25,748 bases of DNA from JAWXBR01 sp034440235 (GCA_034440235.1 JAWXBR010000001.1:1-25748); one strand, 5' to 3'; shown: positions 15,085 to 24,090, counted from the first letter of the stretch. Notes: generated by a model not told the origin, from the letters alone. Translations and numbers: made by a program.

Positions 15085-16287
15085 TTACAGCATGATAAAG
15101 CTGGCAACATATCGCCGAGCGCCGACCGTAATCAACGCCGTATACGACCCAGGCACTAGCCCCTTACACGAGACCCTTGCCGATTGCGAATGCAGCATGA
15201 GTCGACCGAGTGTGTCATAGACATCGACTGCGTCTACTGCAGCAGCCTCTATGCCTGCGAGACGTACCTGCATTTCGTCAGAAACGGGATTTGGAAAAAC
15301 CACAATGCCATCATTTCCTGATGCATGCTGAGAAGCGCGCGCGTCATTTTCTTCTAAAGCGCTAGTACCTTGTATGATATCGCTGAACTTGGCAAACGTA
15401 GTGGCGTCGAGCACTCGAGTGTACATGTTATGGGCAAACGAAAGTGTGCCTGTCGATACATAACCACCGTCGTATGGTATGAGAAGCGAAGAGCCGCTCT
15501 CGCCTGGTGTACCTATGACGTTCGAGGAATAGACGGCACTCAGATCTGAATAGACTTCGCCGTAGCGATAGATGAGTGTGTCGCTGTTAAACACACGGTT
15601 GGTATCAACGAGGTGTCGTGTCCCAGGGTATGATAGGCGATGTCCGAGTCGGTCTGTCGTCCACATGGTATCAGGTGAAGTAAACATTCCAACCCAACCG
15701 GTTAGATCGCCGATGGGAGTTTCGAGTTCGAGCAGGGCAATGTCGTTATCGAAAAAAATGGTTGACGTTTGCAACACCACGTATGCCCGTCGAACCCGAG
15801 CAAATGGTGCGCTCGTCGCAAGAGCCCCATTGTCCCAAGCAGGATAGACGCGAGTCTCGCGTTGCTTAAATGAGTCGCCTGTGTCTATGTAATTCAGTAC
15901 ACAATGTGCAGCAGTCAACACCCATCTGTCGCCAATCATCATCGCTGAACATGCTGGTTTTGATGAGTCGTTCCGCATGAATCGCAAGGCGGCAGCACAT
16001 CGGGCCGGATATGCTAGGGTGTTGACGTAGCCGCGAGCGGGACGATACTTTAATGTGCGTCCGTCGAGTGCTTCGTTCGTAGGCAATTCGGTGGGCAAAT
16101 CGACTCTATCAGGTAGACTTCCCTGCGACCAAGGTGTCGAAGCTTGCAACCATGTTGACGACTCTGTCAACGGTATCGAGTCGGTCGTGGCCTTCTCATA
16201 ATCATGGATGAAAAGATATCGTTGTTGTGCGTTCACGGTAGATGCAACTAGGGCTGTTATAGCCACAGCAACAATAGCTTTAATCAT
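15085..16287 (-). CDS. Secreted trypsin-like serine protease with T9SS sorting domain
   Basis: A 400-residue exported protein. The signal peptide covers residues 1-20 (hydrophobic V-A-V-A-I-T-A-L-V-A, cleavage after V-N-A). The chymotrypsin-fold domain has the full triad: H128 in T-A-A-H-C, D182 in D-N-D-I-A-L-L-E-L and S264 in G-E-S-G-S-S. C113 and C129 could form the usual disulfide beside the active-site His. From about 329 a T9SS type A tail begins (V-V-F-P-N-P-V-S-D-E-M, then Y-D-T-L-G-R-L-M and L-V-P-G-S-Y-T). It is therefore predicted to cross the outer membrane through PorSS and act at the cell surface or outside. It converges on the sigma-associated membrane gene with only 13 bp between stops. 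Confidence 0.88.
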   Translation of the reverse strand: MIKAIVAVAITALVASTVNAQQRYLFIHDYEKATTDSIPLTESSTWLQASTPWSQGSLPDRVDLPTELPTNEALDGRTLKYRPARGYVNTLAYPARCAAALRFMRNDSSKPACSAMMIGDRWVLTAAHCVLNYIDTGDSFKQRETRVYPAWDNGALATSAPFARVRRAYVVLQTSTIFFDNDIALLELETPIGDLTGWVGMFTSPDTMWTTDRLGHRLSYPGTRHLVDTNRVFNSDTLIYRYGEVYSDLSAVYSSNVIGTPGESGSSLLIPYDGGYVSTGTLSFAHNMYTRVLDATTFAKFSDIIQGTSALEENDARASQHASGNDGIVVFPNPVSDEMQVRLAGIEAAAVDAVDVYDTLGRLMLHSQSARVSCKGLVPGSYTALITVGARRYVASFIML

Positions 16288-16404
16288 GCAGACCCCCTAA
16301 TGTGATGAACACCGAGGGTGTCTACGTTGTGTGTTCAGAAAAATTGGCTAGAGTATTGTCCCGATCTTTGCCTGTTGGTTTTTCTACATGGGAAGGGGCA
16401 CACG

Positions 16405-17553
16405 ATGGTTCGTATTGCACTGTGCATCCTCTTGGTCCTGCACGGACTCATTCATTTGATGGGATTTGTGAAGGCGTATAATCTTGCACGCGTACATCGT
16501 TTGCATCAGCCAGTCACAAAAACCAACGGCATCTTGTGGTTGATGGCTACACTGCTCTTTGTTTCGTCAGCAGTAATCGTAGCGTTGAACGTTGATTGGT
16601 GGTGGATACCTGCAGCTGTGGCCATCGTGGTGTCGCAGTATCTCGTTATCACAAGTTGGCAGGACGCGAAGTTTGGTACAATCGCCAATGTTGTGCTCCT
16701 TGTTGCAGTTGTCATTGGATATGCTACGTGGAGTTATGCGCGTACATACAAACATGAAGTTACTTCAGCATTACAAGCCGAGCCGGCACAACGTAGTACA
16801 GCCACGTCGATGCAAACGTCGAGTGCAGATATGTCCGGCACGAACATTCTATCCGAATCGGACATACAGCATCTTCCACCTCCCGTACAGAAGTACATTC
16901 GGTATAGTGGTGCACTAGGCAAGGAAAAGGTGCGCACGTTCCGTGCTACGTTCGATGGACAGTTTAAGCAGGACAGTTCTTCAGATTGGATGCCACTACT
17001 ATCAGAACAGTACAACATTATAAAACCTGCAGCACGGCTCTTCTTCATGAAGGTGACGATGTTCGGACTCCCTGTAACGGGATTCCACTGCTTTAAGAAC
17101 GGCAAGGCATCTATGGATATCCGCCTCGCGTCGCTAGTACGCGTGCAGTATCAAGACGGACCCAAGATGGACACTGCGGAAACAGTAACGTTATTTAACG
17201 ACATGTGCCTACTGGCTCCAGCGACACTCATAGACAACCGCATTGAGTGGGGCGATGCAAGTGGGGACACTGTTAATGCGGTGTTTACCAACAACGGCAT
17301 TAGAATATCAGCCACCTTGTACTTCAGCGCATTGGGTCAGCTCGTCAACTTCAAATCCGGCAATCGTTATGCACTTCAGGGTGACAGTTCGTCTCGTATA
17401 CCATGGTCAACTCCAGCAAAAGACTACCGCACCATCAACGGACATCAACTCTCGTCCTCGGCTGAGGTTGTCTATCATTACGACAAGGGCGACTTTGTTT
17501 ATGGCAGGTTCCACCTAACCAGTGTCGAATACAATGTAGGCGTCCAATACTAA
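16405..17553 (+). CDS. Four-helix membrane protein with DUF6544-like domain
   Basis: ATG 16405, preceded by GGAAGGGG, gives 382 residues; a GTG at 16318 would add 29 residues with no family support. Four membrane segments lie at about 3-22, 42-62, 66-84 and 90-110. A Ser/Thr-rich linker follows, then a soluble domain from about 155 beginning H-L-P-P-P-V-Q-K-Y-I-R-Y-S-G. With W-M-P-L-L-S-E-Q and the late Y-H-Y-D-K-G-D-F-V-Y-G-R-F, this matches my memory of DUF6544-type proteins. The function is unknown. The soluble domain is probably extracytoplasmic if the N-terminus is inside, but topology is not certain. It stands alone and ends in a hairpin repeat. Confidence 0.7.
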   Translation: MVRIALCILLVLHGLIHLMGFVKAYNLARVHRLHQPVTKTNGILWLMATLLFVSSAVIVALNVDWWWIPAAVAIVVSQYLVITSWQDAKFGTIANVVLLVAVVIGYATWSYARTYKHEVTSALQAEPAQRSTATSMQTSSADMSGTNILSESDIQHLPPPVQKYIRYSGALGKEKVRTFRATFDGQFKQDSSSDWMPLLSEQYNIIKPAARLFFMKVTMFGLPVTGFHCFKNGKASMDIRLASLVRVQYQDGPKMDTAETVTLFNDMCLLAPATLIDNRIEWGDASGDTVNAVFTNNGIRISATLYFSALGQLVNFKSGNRYALQGDSSSRIPWSTPAKDYRTINGHQLSSSAEVVYHYDKGDFVYGRFHLTSVEYNVGVQY

Positions 17554-17642
17554 AGCCCCTCTCATCCTAATGAGAGGGGCTTGGGGTGAGTTCTCTTTAA
17601 GCCCTTCTCATCCTAATGAGAGGGGTTTGGGGTGAGTTCTCC
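17553..17642. repeat. Two direct copies of a 46-bp-period hairpin element; likely bidirectional terminator
   Basis: The unit contains a near-perfect palindrome: AGCCCCTCTCAT and ATGAGAGGGGCT around CCTA at 17554-17581, and a second copy at 17599-17628 with two G-U pairs. Each is followed by TTGGGGTGAGTTCTC. It sits between the converging 3' ends of the DUF6544-like gene and rnr. The same core recurs inverted at 25608-25662, so it is a dispersed intergenic element. Confidence 0.85.
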
Positions 17643-17654
17643 ACGACAGGAATG

Positions 17655-20108
17655 CTACCCACGCCCCTTCTTCGGCTTGCCGGTCTTCGGTGGACCCATC
17701 TTTACTGGCTTCTTGGCGGCCGGTTGTGACGGACCCTTCTTTGCAGAACTTTTCTTGGCAGCCCTGGTGCCAGTGCGCACCGGAGGGTCGCCCTTACGGG
17801 GAGTGCGCGAAAGGGGACGCTCCTCCGAGCGTTGTGGCTCGGTCGAACGCTGTGGTTCGCGCTCCGTCGAGCGCTGTGGTTCGCGTTCTCTAGAGCGCTG
17901 TGGTTCGCGTTCTCTAGAGCGCTGTGGTTCGCGACCTTTCGAACGCTCCATCTTGTCTTCTTCTGTGGCGACGACAGGCGCTAGCGCGATGTCGATGTTG
18001 CGTTTTTCGATGTTGGCTTTGACGATGCGCACTTGGACGATGGTGCCAAACTGGAAGACGCGGTGATTGCGACGTCCGATGAGGCGATAACGCTTGTCGT
18101 CGAAGTAGTAATAGTCGTCGGTGAGGTCGCGAATGTGAAGGAGGCCTTCGATCATAAGCGATTTTATAGTAACAAAGACTCCAAACGAGGTGATGCCACT
18201 GACGATGCCCTCGAAGTCTTCGCCTATGTGTTCGCGTGCGAGGATGGTTTGTGCGAGTTTGGTTGAGGCACGTTCGGCGTCGACACTTGCACGTTCTGTT
18301 AACGAGGTTTGGTCGGAGAGACGTGATGCTTGCGCAAGCAGATCGCTCCATCGGCGCTGCACGGGAAGCCCCTTCGCATATTCCTTTAACACGCGATGCA
18401 CGAACAAGTCTGGATAACGACGAATGGGCGATGTGAAGTGGGCGTAGTCGGAGAAGCCGAGGCCGTAGTGACCCACATTTTGCTCTGCGTAGATGGCCTT
18501 GGCCATAGAGCGCAAGAGGAGCTGGTTGATGACGGGTTTTTCTGGACGGTCGTGCGCCTGGTGGATGATGGCGTTGAGCTGCATGGGTGTGAGTTTGCCG
18601 CTCGGGACATCATACCCAAGTGCGCGGATAACAGCAACGGCTTCGCCTAGTCGTTCGGGCTCGGGGTCGTCGTGGATGCGATAGATGAACGGAGGCAGTT
18701 GCTTTGTCTTCCACTCTTTTTTGAGCGTGTGTAGATGCTCGGCAACCGTGCGGTTTGCTGCAAGCATGCATTCTTCGACGAGCGATGTTGCATCGGTGCG
18801 CGTCTTCACAGTTGCACCAATGATGGCCTTGTTTGCATCGAGGATGAATTTTACTTCCTGCGATTCGAAGTCGATGCCGCCCGCAATCATGCGTGCGTCG
18901 TACAGTTTGCGTCCGAGCTTGTGTAATGCAAGTATCAACTCCGATTGCTCACCTTCGCCAGCTTCGATAATCTTCTGCACTTCTTCGTAGGCAAAGCGAC
19001 GTTTGCTTTCGATAATTGATTCTACTATCTGATAGCTCAGGCGCTCGCCCGCCGCATTAAACTCCATGAAGACGGTGTAAGCGTACCGTGGTTGGTTCGG
19101 CACAAGTGAACACAAGCCATTGGAGAGATGCTCGGGAAGCATGGGTACAACACCATCGACGAGATACGTGCTGTTGCCGCGCTTTTGCGCTTCTTCGTCG
19201 ATAAGCGAACCTTCTTTGACGTAGTGTGTTACGTCGGCGATATGCACGCCGAGTTCGAGGTTGCCGTTCTTGAGTGTTTTTAAAGAAAGTGCATCATCAA
19301 AATCTTTAGCATCGTCGGGGTCGATGGTAATGATGAGTTCTTTGCGAAGATCGAGACGTCCCTTCGGGACTTTTGCTGGAGGGGGCTCGCAGGCTGCGGC
19401 CTCGGCCTCGACTGCGTCGGGGAATTTGAGAGGGAGTCCGAATTCTTTTTTGATGGCGTCGAATTCGACGCTGGCTTTTCCAGACTGACCCAGCACTTCG
19501 CGTACACCTGCTTCGGGTGATGCATTTGCATGTTCCCATCGAAGAAACACTGCAATGACTTTATCGCCTGGCTTTGCGCCGTGAAGGTTCTTTTCTGAAA
19601 CGAGAAAGTCGACGTAATACTTCGCATCATCAGGGATGAGGTAGTGGAAGCTTCCGTCATTTTCAATCGTACCGGAGATCGGATGTGCAGTGCGTTCAAG
19701 CACAGCTATTACTTCGCCTCGCAAGCGCTTTCCGTCGCGCGCCGCATGTAGTTGCACAAGAACGGTGTCGCCGTCGAGCGCGGTTTGTAAATGCTGACGT
19801 TTGATGTGAACGATTGGATGTTCCTTGTCGTCGGTCTCGACCGTTGCATTGTCGTGATACAACGTAATGATGCCTGTGAGGCCACTTGCGTTTTGCGATT
19901 TAAGGGCGTACCGACGTCGGCTATGACGTTGTATCTGACCCTCTTCGCTCATTTTCGTTAAGACAATGCGCAGGTCTTCGTATTCATCGGAGTCAGATCG
20001 AATGTGCAGCTGCTTAGAAAGGTCGATGAGCTGCACAGGTACTGGTGCGCGTTTAAGGAGGTCAAGGATTTCTTCTCGTAGGTTACGGACTTCTCGTATG
20101 CGTTTCAT
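17655..20108 (-). CDS. rnr: Ribonuclease R
   Basis: A processive 3'-5' exoribonuclease that degrades structured RNA; 817 residues. Domains in order: N-terminal winged helix (about 1-70), cold-shock OB domains (about 75-240), RNB catalytic domain (about 255-580) and an S1 domain (about 640-715, G-I-V-S-G-I-T-S-F-G-V-F-V). The RNB metal site I-D-P-D-D-A-K-D-F-D-D at 262-272 has all catalytic aspartates, and F-T-S-P-I-R-R-Y-P-D-L marks the late RNB. From 720 a 98-residue tail follows: four to five R-E-P-Q-R-S repeats with an 8-residue period, then Lys/Ala/Pro-rich sequence ending G-K-P-K-K-G-R-G. Basic tails occur in RNase R, but this repeat is notable. It follows mntR by 25 bp on the same strand. 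Confidence 0.96.
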   Translation of the reverse strand: MKRIREVRNLREEILDLLKRAPVPVQLIDLSKQLHIRSDSDEYEDLRIVLTKMSEEGQIQRHSRRRYALKSQNASGLTGIITLYHDNATVETDDKEHPIVHIKRQHLQTALDGDTVLVQLHAARDGKRLRGEVIAVLERTAHPISGTIENDGSFHYLIPDDAKYYVDFLVSEKNLHGAKPGDKVIAVFLRWEHANASPEAGVREVLGQSGKASVEFDAIKKEFGLPLKFPDAVEAEAAACEPPPAKVPKGRLDLRKELIITIDPDDAKDFDDALSLKTLKNGNLELGVHIADVTHYVKEGSLIDEEAQKRGNSTYLVDGVVPMLPEHLSNGLCSLVPNQPRYAYTVFMEFNAAGERLSYQIVESIIESKRRFAYEEVQKIIEAGEGEQSELILALHKLGRKLYDARMIAGGIDFESQEVKFILDANKAIIGATVKTRTDATSLVEECMLAANRTVAEHLHTLKKEWKTKQLPPFIYRIHDDPEPERLGEAVAVIRALGYDVPSGKLTPMQLNAIIHQAHDRPEKPVINQLLLRSMAKAIYAEQNVGHYGLGFSDYAHFTSPIRRYPDLFVHRVLKEYAKGLPVQRRWSDLLAQASRLSDQTSLTERASVDAERASTKLAQTILAREHIGEDFEGIVSGITSFGVFVTIKSLMIEGLLHIRDLTDDYYYFDDKRYRLIGRRNHRVFQFGTIVQVRIVKANIEKRNIDIALAPVVATEEDKMERSKGREPQRSREREPQRSREREPQRSTEREPQRSTEPQRSEERPLSRTPRKGDPPVRTGTRAAKKSSAKKGPSQPAAKKPVKMGPPKTGKPKKGRG
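17840..17940. repeat. 24-bp coding tandem repeat in the rnr tail
   Basis: Units around CGCTGTGGTTCGCGTTCT recur about every 24 bp, with one shortened copy. On the minus strand they encode R-E-P-Q-R-S-R/T-E. The period is a multiple of three, so the frame is kept and the repeat number may vary between strains. Confidence 0.85.
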
Positions 20109-20133
20109 ATTGCGAAGCTATGGATGTTCTGCG

Positions 20134-20787
20134 TTAGCGTTGCACGAAGATGTTGTCTGCCATGGCGCGATCGAGGTGCAGGACTTGATTGGAATGACGG
20201 ACGCTTACGTGTCCGTTGGGTTCCTCACGGCTGACGATACGCAACTCGGTGTTTAGGCCGATGCCATGTTTGGTAAGAAAGCGAAGCATGGTTTTGTCGT
20301 CGTCGCTTACGCGCTTTATAACGACGACTTCGTCTACGTTTGCATCGGAGAGTCTGTCATGTACGGTTGGTGGCATGCGGCCATCCTTTGTCGGAATGGG
20401 TGAGCCATGCGGATCGTATTGCGGATCGCCCAACACTTTTGAAATGCGGTCTTCGAAGTCTTCGCTTATGTGATGCTCGAGATTCTCAGCTTCGTCGTGC
20501 ACTTCGTCCCACTTGTACCCCAGCGCCTCAGCCAAGTACAGTTCAACGAGTCTGTGGTGCCTGATAATCTCTAACGCAACGTTTCGTCCGGCATGTGTGA
20601 GCGTTACACCTTTGTACGATTCGTACCGCACGAGCTTCATCTCGTCGAGCTTCTTGAGCATGTTGGTTACGGAAGCTGGACTCACCTTGAGAGCCGTTGC
20701 GATGTCTGTAGTCGACGCAGCCCCTTCAACAGCAATCTGAAAAATTGCCTTGATGTAATCCTGTATGCTTCGCGAGAGTGTGCGCAT
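20134..20787 (-). CDS. mntR: DtxR/MntR-family metal-dependent transcriptional regulator
   Basis: A 217-residue regulator with a winged helix at about 1-65 (A-T-A-L-K-V-S-P-A-S-V-T-N-M-L-K-K-L), a dimerisation and metal domain to about 140, and a FeoA/SH3-like C-terminal domain from about 150. Metal-site residues align with B. subtilis MntR: D10, H78, E101, E104 and H105 (A-E-N-L-E-H-H). A Glu rather than the Cys of DtxR/IdeR at 101 favours manganese over iron. One MntR position (its E11) is Lys here. The gene starts 3 nt after the mntH-type transporter stop, so the two are almost certainly co-transcribed and the regulator likely represses its own operon when Mn(II) is high. Confidence 0.9.
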   Translation of the reverse strand: MRTLSRSIQDYIKAIFQIAVEGAASTTDIATALKVSPASVTNMLKKLDEMKLVRYESYKGVTLTHAGRNVALEIIRHHRLVELYLAEALGYKWDEVHDEAENLEHHISEDFEDRISKVLGDPQYDPHGSPIPTKDGRMPPTVHDRLSDANVDEVVVIKRVSDDDKTMLRFLTKHGIGLNTELRIVSREEPNGHVSVRHSNQVLHLDRAMADNIFVQR

Positions 20788-20790
20788 GTA

Positions 20791-22665
20791 CTACTGACCT
20801 GGAGGAACAACGAGTACGGGAATCGTAACGTGGTGACGTACGCGATCGATCGTTGCGCCGAGCAGAAAATCCTGGAACGATCGGTGTCCGTGTGACGCCA
20901 TGACGAGCAGGTCTGCATGTTCGTCTTTCACAACGGCAACAATTTCTTTCGATGGCGAGCCGTGACGCAAACATGAGACAACTGTTCGTCCACGTTCACG
21001 CACGTGCGCGGCGTACGCTTCAAGGCGTGCATGATCGGCAGAGGTTTCGGCGTCGTCGGTAGACGGACCAAACACGCGTGCTGTCGGCGTTTCAACAACA
21101 TGAATGAGAATTAGTGCTGCGGTTGTACCGAACGATGCAGCGGTTTGTAGTGCATGTACATCGGCTTCGCTGAAATCTAATGCAACTGCAATGCGTTCGT
21201 AGTGTGGTTGCACATGAAGATTGGGTAATGTGACGGGCTCGTGTATATCTGCATCGGCAAGGGGCGCGCGGCGCAAAGGGGCAAAAGTCATGTAGACGAG
21301 AAGTCCGACGAGTGCAAGCGACACCGCAACAATGCCCGCTAGAGCAAGACCCGAGATAACGCCACCTGTGTAGCCATCTACAACCTGCTGACGAATGAGC
21401 CAGACGTTCAGGCTAACAATACAGAGTGCCATAATCCATGAGATGATGCGGGTCTTCGGACCAATTACAAATACACCCATCGATTGTTTATCACTAACCA
21501 ATCTTATTAACGGGATCATTGCAAAACCAAGCTGCATGCTTAGTATCACTTGCGATAGAATGAGCATTTGTGTTGTAGCCCCTTCACCAAAAAGCGATAT
21601 CACGATGATGGCAGGTGTGATTGCGAGAGAGCGTGTAATGAGACGACGGACCCACGGACGTAATCGGAGTCCAAGATAACCTTCCATCACAACTTGTCCC
21701 GCTAGCGTCCCGGTTATCGTCGAGCTCTGTCCGGCCGCCACCAGTGCAACGGCAAACAGTATTGGCGCGAGTACGGTGCCGAGGATTGGCGCAAGCAACC
21801 GATGTGCGTCTTTTAGTTCTGTTACTTCTGTAAGCCCGTTTCCGTGAAACGCCGATGCAGCAAGAATGAGAATAGCAGCATTCACAAACAGTGCAAGATT
21901 CAACGCAATAGTCGAGTCGATGAAGTTGTATTTGATTGCTCGTTTAATACTCGGCTCGTCTGTGCCAATGCTTCGTGTTTGTACAAGAGCACTATGCAGA
22001 TAGAGATTGTGTGGCATCACCGTTGCGCCGATAATGCCGATGGCGATGTATAATGCCTGGTCGTTCGGGATGCGCGGAAGAAGTCCGTTTACCAGCAACC
22101 CTACATCGGGTTTCGCAAGAAACAACTGCACAACAAATGCGCCGCCGATTAACACAACGAGACAAAGAATAACCGATTCAATTCTTCGCACACCTTTACC
22201 GATAAGCCAGAACAACAACACGGTGTCGAGGAGTGTGATAAGCATACCGTGCATGAGTGGTAAACCGAACAACAGTTGAAGTCCGATTGCCATGCCCAAC
22301 ACTTCCGCTAAATCCGTTGCCGCAATTGCAATTTCTGCGAGACCATACTGCACCCAATTCACAGCTTTTGGATATGCCATGCGCGATGCTTGCGCGAGAT
22401 CGGTGCGACGCACAATGCCGAGTCGGGCGCATAGTCCTTGAAGCACAATTGCGGTGACGTTCGACAGCACTAAAATCCAGATGAGCGCGTATCCGAACTG
22501 ACTCCCACCAGCAATATCGGTGGCCCAGTTGCCGGGGTCCATGTAGCCAACCGCTACCAGATACGCCGGACCCATAAAGGCGAAGAGCCGCTTCCATGGC
22601 CGCGTCTGGGATTTTGTATCGATGGTACCGTGGATCTCTTCGAGTGACTTTTGCAATTTAGCCAT
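20791..22665 (-). CDS. mntH: Nramp Mn(II)/H+ symporter fused to a universal stress protein domain
   Basis: A 624-residue fusion. Residues ~30-460 form the inner-membrane Nramp transporter, with the metal site D-P-G-N at 43-46 in helix 1 and A-T-V-M-P-H-N-L-Y-L-H-S in helix 6 supplying the Ala/Met ligands. Residues from about 485 to 624 are a cytoplasmic UspA domain starting Y-E-R-I-A-V-A-L-D-F-S. It has the late M-A-S-H-G-H-R-S-F and L-L-G-A-T-I-D-R-V nucleotide-loop region, where the second glycine of the classic G-x2-G motif is replaced. The Usp part may tune transport to energy state (inference). It leads the unit mntH-mntR-rnr and is divergent from pntAA with only 43 bp between starts. 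Confidence 0.94.
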   Translation of the reverse strand: MAKLQKSLEEIHGTIDTKSQTRPWKRLFAFMGPAYLVAVGYMDPGNWATDIAGGSQFGYALIWILVLSNVTAIVLQGLCARLGIVRRTDLAQASRMAYPKAVNWVQYGLAEIAIAATDLAEVLGMAIGLQLLFGLPLMHGMLITLLDTVLLFWLIGKGVRRIESVILCLVVLIGGAFVVQLFLAKPDVGLLVNGLLPRIPNDQALYIAIGIIGATVMPHNLYLHSALVQTRSIGTDEPSIKRAIKYNFIDSTIALNLALFVNAAILILAASAFHGNGLTEVTELKDAHRLLAPILGTVLAPILFAVALVAAGQSSTITGTLAGQVVMEGYLGLRLRPWVRRLITRSLAITPAIIVISLFGEGATTQMLILSQVILSMQLGFAMIPLIRLVSDKQSMGVFVIGPKTRIISWIMALCIVSLNVWLIRQQVVDGYTGGVISGLALAGIVAVSLALVGLLVYMTFAPLRRAPLADADIHEPVTLPNLHVQPHYERIAVALDFSEADVHALQTAASFGTTAALILIHVVETPTARVFGPSTDDAETSADHARLEAYAAHVRERGRTVVSCLRHGSPSKEIVAVVKDEHADLLVMASHGHRSFQDFLLGATIDRVRHHVTIPVLVVPPGQ

Positions 22666-22708
22666 GACTAAATATATGCATTCTCTCTAAAACCTCGTAG
22701 CTTCCCGC

Positions 22709-23806
22709 ATGATTATTGGTGTGCTGAAGGAAACTGCAGAAGGGGAGCGGCGCGTTGGCATGGTGCCAGTGGCTGCAACGGCGTTGTCCGCACTCGGACA
22801 CACCCTTATTATCGAGCAAGGGGCTGGCGAAGGGGCCGGCTATGACGACGCAGCGTATGCATCTGCTGGATGGACGGTAACCGATCGCTCTTCGGTGATT
22901 GCACAAGCATCGTGCATCATTAAAGTATCAGCGCCATCAACTGCAGAAGTGTCGTCACTTCGCAGCACGCAAGCTCTCGTCTCCTACATCTACCCAAAAC
23001 GTAATGCAGCGCTACTCGCGCAGCTTGCATTGGCGGGCGTAAACACGTTCTCGATGGATGCCATGCCACGCATTACGCGCGCGCAAACCATGGACGTCCT
23101 AAGCTCGCAGAACAACCTCGCAGGATACAAAGCCGTTATCGTTGGCGCCGAAGCGCTTGGCAAAATCTTCCCCATGCAGATGACTGCGGCTGGTACGATT
23201 ACACCGGCGCGTGTGCTTATCTATGGCGCGGGTGTAGCGGGACTCCAGGCCATCGCAACCGCACGTCGCCTCGGCGCCGTCGTCGAAGTCACCGATATAC
23301 GTCCGGACACAAAAGAACAAGTCGAGTCGTTAGGTGCAAAGTTCATAATGGTCGAAGGCTTAGATCAGGTAAGGGTCGAAGGGGGCTACGTCGCCGAAGT
23401 CAGCGCCGACCTTCTCGCCCGCCAAACCGAAGCTGTGAACAAGTCGCTCACAAACGCAGACCTCGTAATCCTCACCGCACTTGTTCAAGGCGGAAGCGCA
23501 CCAGTGCTCATCACAGAAGAGCAAGTTGGTAGAATGAAGCGCGGCGCTGTAATTGTAGACATGGCAACAGAAGCCGGTGGCAACTGCGCACTCAGCGTCC
23601 ATGCACAAACAGTCACACGCAATGGCGTAAAGATTATGGGCTGCGGCAATCTTGCCTCAACCGTACCACAACATGCCAGCGAACTGTACAGTAAGAACAT
23701 CGTAAACTTTATTAAGAGCGTAGCAACAACCGAAGGCTTCACGTACGACACATCAGACGAAGTTGTCGCAGCAACGCTTGTTGTGCATAACGGAGCAGTG
23801 CGATAA
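22709..23806 (+). CDS. pntAA: NAD(P) transhydrogenase alpha subunit part 1 (NAD-binding domain I)
   Basis: A 365-residue soluble domain I of the proton-translocating transhydrogenase, which binds NAD(H). The alanine-dehydrogenase-like fold begins I-I-G-V-L-K-E-T-A-E-G-E-R-R-V. R-I-T-R-A-Q-T-M-D-V-L-S-S-Q at 121-134 is the conserved NAD/hydride-transfer loop, and the Rossmann motif is G-A-G-V-A-G at 173-178 with D196 in V-T-D-I-R-P. The protein ends where the membrane domain would begin in E. coli PntA, so the alpha subunit is split. Its TAA shares a base with the ATG of pntAB, showing translational coupling. Alanine dehydrogenase is ruled out by the following pntAB and pntB. Confidence 0.95.
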   Translation: MIIGVLKETAEGERRVGMVPVAATALSALGHTLIIEQGAGEGAGYDDAAYASAGWTVTDRSSVIAQASCIIKVSAPSTAEVSSLRSTQALVSYIYPKRNAALLAQLALAGVNTFSMDAMPRITRAQTMDVLSSQNNLAGYKAVIVGAEALGKIFPMQMTAAGTITPARVLIYGAGVAGLQAIATARRLGAVVEVTDIRPDTKEQVESLGAKFIMVEGLDQVRVEGGYVAEVSADLLARQTEAVNKSLTNADLVILTALVQGGSAPVLITEEQVGRMKRGAVIVDMATEAGGNCALSVHAQTVTRNGVKIMGCGNLASTVPQHASELYSKNIVNFIKSVATTEGFTYDTSDEVVAATLVVHNGAVR

Positions 23807-24090
23807 TGGATCCTTCAACCTTACAGATGATTTATCTCGTGGTGCTCATGGTGTTTTTGGGCATCGAGCTCATCGGACACGTTCCGAGTGTGTTGCACAC
23901 GCCGCTCATGAGCGGTGCTAATGCAATCCACGGCGTTGTAATCATCGGTTCGATCATCGTAATGGGTCAGGCCGAAACCACGCTTGCCTTGATCCTCGGC
24001 TTCATCGCAGTCATCCTCGGCACACTCAACGTTGTTGGTGGCTTTGTTGTCACCAACCGGATGTTGGAAATGTTTAAGAAACGCTCATGA
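23806..24090 (+). CDS. pntAB: NAD(P) transhydrogenase alpha subunit part 2 (membrane)
   Basis: A 94-residue membrane protein with about three transmembrane helices: residues 7-25 (I-Y-L-V-V-L-M-V-F-L-G), 43-55, and 58-82. It is the part of domain II that in E. coli forms the C-terminus of PntA. V-L-H-T-P-L-M-S-G-A-N-A-I-H-G at 29-43 is strongly conserved in this family. It pairs with PntB to form the proton channel. Confidence 0.95.
   Translation: MDPSTLQMIYLVVLMVFLGIELIGHVPSVLHTPLMSGANAIHGVVIIGSIIVMGQAETTLALILGFIAVILGTLNVVGGFVVTNRMLEMFKKRS

Noticed and set aside
16318..16404. GTG start for the DUF6544-like gene
   Set aside because: The added 29 residues show no membrane or domain sense, while ATG 16405 has a purine-rich GGAAGGGG upstream and begins the first helix.
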